From CAZYJR01 sp964647905 (GTDB taxonomy: Bacteria; Desulfobacterota; DSM-4660; Desulfatiglandales; HGW-15), in the NCBI GenBank assembly GCA_964647905.1, contig CAZYJR010000016.1:12468-76467 (forward strand): a stretch of DNA of 64,000 nucleotides, in the 5' to 3' direction. The notes under the pieces were generated by a model. The model did no database searches and was not told the origin of the DNA. It was given only the letters and a program-made list of their open reading frames with translations. A program made the translations under genes and the position numbers. Positions within the stretch are counted from its first letter, which is position 1. The number at the start of each line of letters is the position of its first letter. Positions 61,802 through 64,000 of this stretch are shown one piece after another.

Positions 61802-62944
61802 CTAGTCGAACATGGCAATGAACATCCCTGCCGCGGCCGCCGACCCGATCACCCCTGCCAGGTTGGGTCCCACGGCGTGCATCAGCATGTGGTTGCTCCG
61901 GTCGTACTTGATCCCTTCCATCTGTACGACCCTTGAGGCCATGGGGACGGCGGATACGCCCGCGGCCCCGATCAGTGGGTTGATCTTTTCCTTCAGGAAG
62001 AGATTCATGATCTTGACGGTGAGTATCCCGCCCATGGTGCACACCGCAAAGTCCACCAGGCCCAGCCCGAAGATGAAAAGAGGCTTCCAGCTCAGGAACT
62101 TGTCCGCGTGCATGGTGGCGCCCACTGAAAGACCGAGGAAGATGGTGACTATGTTCATGAGCGACCCCTGAGCGGTATCTGTCAGGCGGGCCACCACGCC
62201 GCTCTCCTTCATCAGGTTGCCCAGCATGAACATCCCCATCAGTGGAATGACCGAGGGAACCAGCAGGGCGATGATCCCGGCGGTGATCAAGGGGAAGAGG
62301 ATCTTCTCCTGCCTGGAGACCGGCCTCAACTGCTTCATCTTGATCACCCGCTCCTGCCTGTTGGTGAGCATCCTCATTATCGGGGGCTGAATTATGGGCA
62401 CCATGGCCATGTAGGAGTATGCGGCCAATGCATTGGCCCCCAGGAGCTGGGGGGCGAGGTGCTGGGTCAGGTATACTGTGGTGGGTCCGTCAGCACCGCC
62501 GATGATTCCCACGCTCGCCGCTTCCTTCAGAGTGAATCCGGCCAGGACCGTACCGGTGAAGGTTATGAAAACGCCCAACTGCGCGCCGGCTCCTATGATC
62601 AGGGTCTTGGGGTTGGCTATCAGCGGGCCGAAGTCGGTCATGGCGCCCAGTCCCAGGAAGATCACGCAGGGGATCACCTCCCACTCCAGGCCGTAGTGGT
62701 AGAAAATCCGGAGCAGCTCTGCGTGGTCATTGGAATGACCCATCAGGGGGACCAACGGGAAATTCACGATGAAGATGCCGAACCCTATGGGCAGCAGCAG
62801 CAGCGGCTCATACTTCTTGGCGATGGCAAGCCAGATGAAGAGGCATCCTATGGCCCACATCACCACGATATTGAACTGGAAGTTCCAGATCCCGGTGGTG
62901 CGCAGCGTGCCCATTAGTAAGTCGAAAATTTCGTTGGCACTCAT
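61802..62944 (-). CDS. oadB: Na+-translocating decarboxylase beta subunit (OadB/MmdB/GcdB type)
   Basis: The start is ATG 62944 (MSANEIFDLLMGTL) after AAGGAGAG; 380 residues. About ten membrane segments are visible, with the ion-site loop GIIGGADGPTTVYLTQHLAP near 165 containing the essential Asp and the repeated GAAGVSAVPMASRVVQ near the C-terminus, plus NHMLMHAVGPNLAG. It couples decarboxylation of oxaloacetate, methylmalonyl-CoA or glutaconyl-CoA to Na+ export. The neighbouring alpha-type gene argues for oxaloacetate or pyruvate. Confidence 0.93.
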   Translation of the reverse strand: MSANEIFDLLMGTLRTTGIWNFQFNIVVMWAIGCLFIWLAIAKKYEPLLLLPIGFGIFIVNFPLVPLMGHSNDHAELLRIFYHYGLEWEVIPCVIFLGLGAMTDFGPLIANPKTLIIGAGAQLGVFITFTGTVLAGFTLKEAASVGIIGGADGPTTVYLTQHLAPQLLGANALAAYSYMAMVPIIQPPIMRMLTNRQERVIKMKQLRPVSRQEKILFPLITAGIIALLVPSVIPLMGMFMLGNLMKESGVVARLTDTAQGSLMNIVTIFLGLSVGATMHADKFLSWKPLFIFGLGLVDFAVCTMGGILTVKIMNLFLKEKINPLIGAAGVSAVPMASRVVQMEGIKYDRSNHMLMHAVGPNLAGVIGSAAAAGMFIAMFD

Positions 62945-63000
62945 GGTCTTCTCTCTCCTTTTCCGCTTTGCTCTAGTGTCCGCTCGAACGCATTCACGCC

Positions 63001-63019
63001 CCCCGCCCAAGCGGCGGGG
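63001..63019 (-). repeat. Perfect GC hairpin between the decarboxylase genes
   Basis: CCCCGCC and GGCGGGG flank a five-base loop. It lies in the 135-base gap between the alpha and beta genes, and with the hairpin at 63048-63074 may set their relative expression. Confidence 0.45.
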
Positions 63020-63047
63020 AGCGCAGAATACGTATCAAAAAGTCCAG

Positions 63048-63074
63048 GGCGCCCATCGAGCAGGGAGGGGCGCC
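63048..63074 (-). terminator. Possible internal terminator after the decarboxylase alpha gene
   Basis: On the minus strand GGCGCCC and GGGCGCC pair around 13 bases, then CTGGAC and TTTTT follow, only a few bases after the alpha gene stop. The T run is a little distant, so partial termination is more likely than full. Confidence 0.45.
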
Positions 63075-63079
63075 GGAGG

Positions 63080-64000
63080 TCAGGCGGAGGCCTTGCACAC
63101 CCGCTCGATGGCCTCTGCCATGGCCTCGTCCTCCTTGCGGATGTCTTCCAGGGTCTTGGGCTTGACCTCTGGGGGCTTCTCTTCCAGACCGTACTTCCAT
63201 TTCAGGAACTGCTCTCCGGTGTTAGGGTAGAGGGCGGCTATTAGCATATCATAGTCGTCCTTTGCCAGGTCCTTAACCCTTTCCTTTCCCTTGGGGAGTT
63301 CGGGCTCCAGGTAGTCCGCAGCCCTCCCGGTAACCGGGGTCTCGCCCCGCTTGTAGCCCTTGAGGACCTTTTCCTGGACCTCCGGGTAAACGCCGGTGGG
63401 CGTCTTTCCGTAGAGCCCGTAGACCAGGTCCTTGACCTCGTTGGTGACCATCTTGTAACGGCCGAAGAGCACATTCAATACCGCCTGGACCCCCACGATC
63501 TGGCTGGTGGGGGTGACCAGGGGCGGGGTGCCCAGCTCCCTCCTGGTCACCGCCACCTCCTTGTATACCTCGTTCAGACGGTGGAGGGCCTTGGCCTCCT
63601 TGAGCTGGCTCACCAGGTTGGAGATCATGCCGCCCGGGACCTGGTGGAGCAGGACCCCGGTGTCTATCACCGCCATCCTGTGCTTGGCCAGGTAGTCGCG
63701 GTACTTGGGGACCACTTCCTCCAGGTGCTCGCCCATCTCCATGAGGAGCTCCATATCAAAGCCCGGGTCCCGCACGGTCCCGTAAAGTGTGGCCACTATG
63801 GGCTCCACCGCGGGCTGGGAGGTCCTCAACGCGAACGGGGCAAGGCAGGTATCCACTATGTCCACCCCGGCCTTTATGGCCTCCAGGTACACCATGGAGG
63901 CCATGCCGCTTGTATAGTGTGTGTGGAGATGAATCGGGATGCCGATCTCCTTCTTGAGCTCGGTCACCAGCTTGGCGATGTCGAACGGGCTCATGATCCC
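63080..64000 (-). CDS. Oxaloacetate decarboxylase alpha / pyruvate carboxylase subunit B, C-terminal part
   Basis: The frame is open to the right edge, so the N-terminus is missing. The visible part has the carboxyltransferase barrel end (IHLHTHYTSGMASMVYLEA, AFALRTSQPAVEPIV), GGMISNLVSQLKEA near the middle and the conserved helical domain with YGKTPTGVYPEVQEKVLKGY. It ends EAIERVCKASA without a biotinyl domain (no EAMKM-type motif), so biotin must be on a separate carrier. The beta gene follows after 135 bases. Direction may be decarboxylation with Na+ pumping or carboxylation of pyruvate. Confidence 0.88.
   Translation of the reverse strand, partial: GIMSPFDIAKLVTELKKEIGIPIHLHTHYTSGMASMVYLEAIKAGVDIVDTCLAPFALRTSQPAVEPIVATLYGTVRDPGFDMELLMEMGEHLEEVVPKYRDYLAKHRMAVIDTGVLLHQVPGGMISNLVSQLKEAKALHRLNEVYKEVAVTRRELGTPPLVTPTSQIVGVQAVLNVLFGRYKMVTNEVKDLVYGLYGKTPTGVYPEVQEKVLKGYKRGETPVTGRAADYLEPELPKGKERVKDLAKDDYDMLIAALYPNTGEQFLKWKYGLEEKPPEVKPKTLEDIRKEDEAMAEAIERVCKASA

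Overview
The window is GC-rich, gene-dense chromosomal DNA with no rRNA, tRNA, insertion sequence or CRISPR array that I can see. The gene set points to a strictly anaerobic deltaproteobacterium (Desulfobacterota), probably a syntroph or sulfate reducer. The evidence is tandem HdrA proteins with MvhD, MetV and MetF, a 2-hydroxyacyl-CoA dehydratase/benzoyl-CoA reductase-type protein with its activator, a five-helix SdhC/FrdC, class I fumarase, a Na+-decarboxylase beta subunit, pyruvate phosphate dikinase and selenoproteins. This placement is inferred from gene content; no marker gene was compared.

Layout. 1-10.7 kb (mostly minus): the 3' end of a metF-like gene, an AI-2E family transporter, an ACT-domain protein, a CheY-like receiver, then module 1 = metF, metV, mvhD, hdrA, a second metF-like gene and a degenerate receiver. 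11-16.2 kb (minus): two histidine kinases and an NtrC-type regulator. 16.3-23 kb (minus): module 2 = metF, metV, mvhD, hdrA. 23.2-34.2 kb (plus): ppdK with two small genes, a radical SAM protein, siroheme/heme genes (cysG-N type, hemX/ccsA type, hemA), moaE-like and moaC, then a fused HgdB/BcrB-type protein. 34.2-35.2 kb: its activator and a response-regulator remnant. 35.4-39.1 kb (plus): an F0 operon with atpZ/I-like gene, atpI, atpB, a four-hairpin c subunit, an ordinary c subunit and two b-type subunits. 39.1-50.5 kb: an NtrC-type regulator and sensor kinase facing a two-livK LivHMGF transporter with an acyl-CoA synthetase. 50.5-53.3 kb: a 29-residue membrane peptide, fmdB-type gene, kamA-type gene and rfbD. 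53.3-64 kb (minus): one long run of decarboxylase/carboxylase alpha and beta genes, a small membrane protein, mdh, sdhCAB, fumarase and a FadH-like flavoenzyme.

How it fits together. The MetF/MetV/MvhD/HdrA modules look like soluble electron-bifurcating or electron-confurcating complexes that link methylenetetrahydrofolate reduction to ferredoxin or NAD(P)H. The right-hand run converts succinate, fumarate, malate, oxaloacetate and pyruvate into one another, and PpdK joins this to phosphoenolpyruvate. Acids taken up by the Liv system could be activated by the acyl-CoA synthetase next to it.

Two features stand out. First, three genes that look broken (one hdrA, both mvhD) read through an in-frame TGA at a position expected to hold Cys/Sec, with a hairpin just downstream, so they are very probably selenoproteins. 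Second, the F0 operon encodes a c subunit made of four fused hairpins in which only the first keeps the ion-binding Glu, next to a normal c subunit with a two-carboxylate, Na+-type motif. This implies a hybrid rotor with few ion sites.
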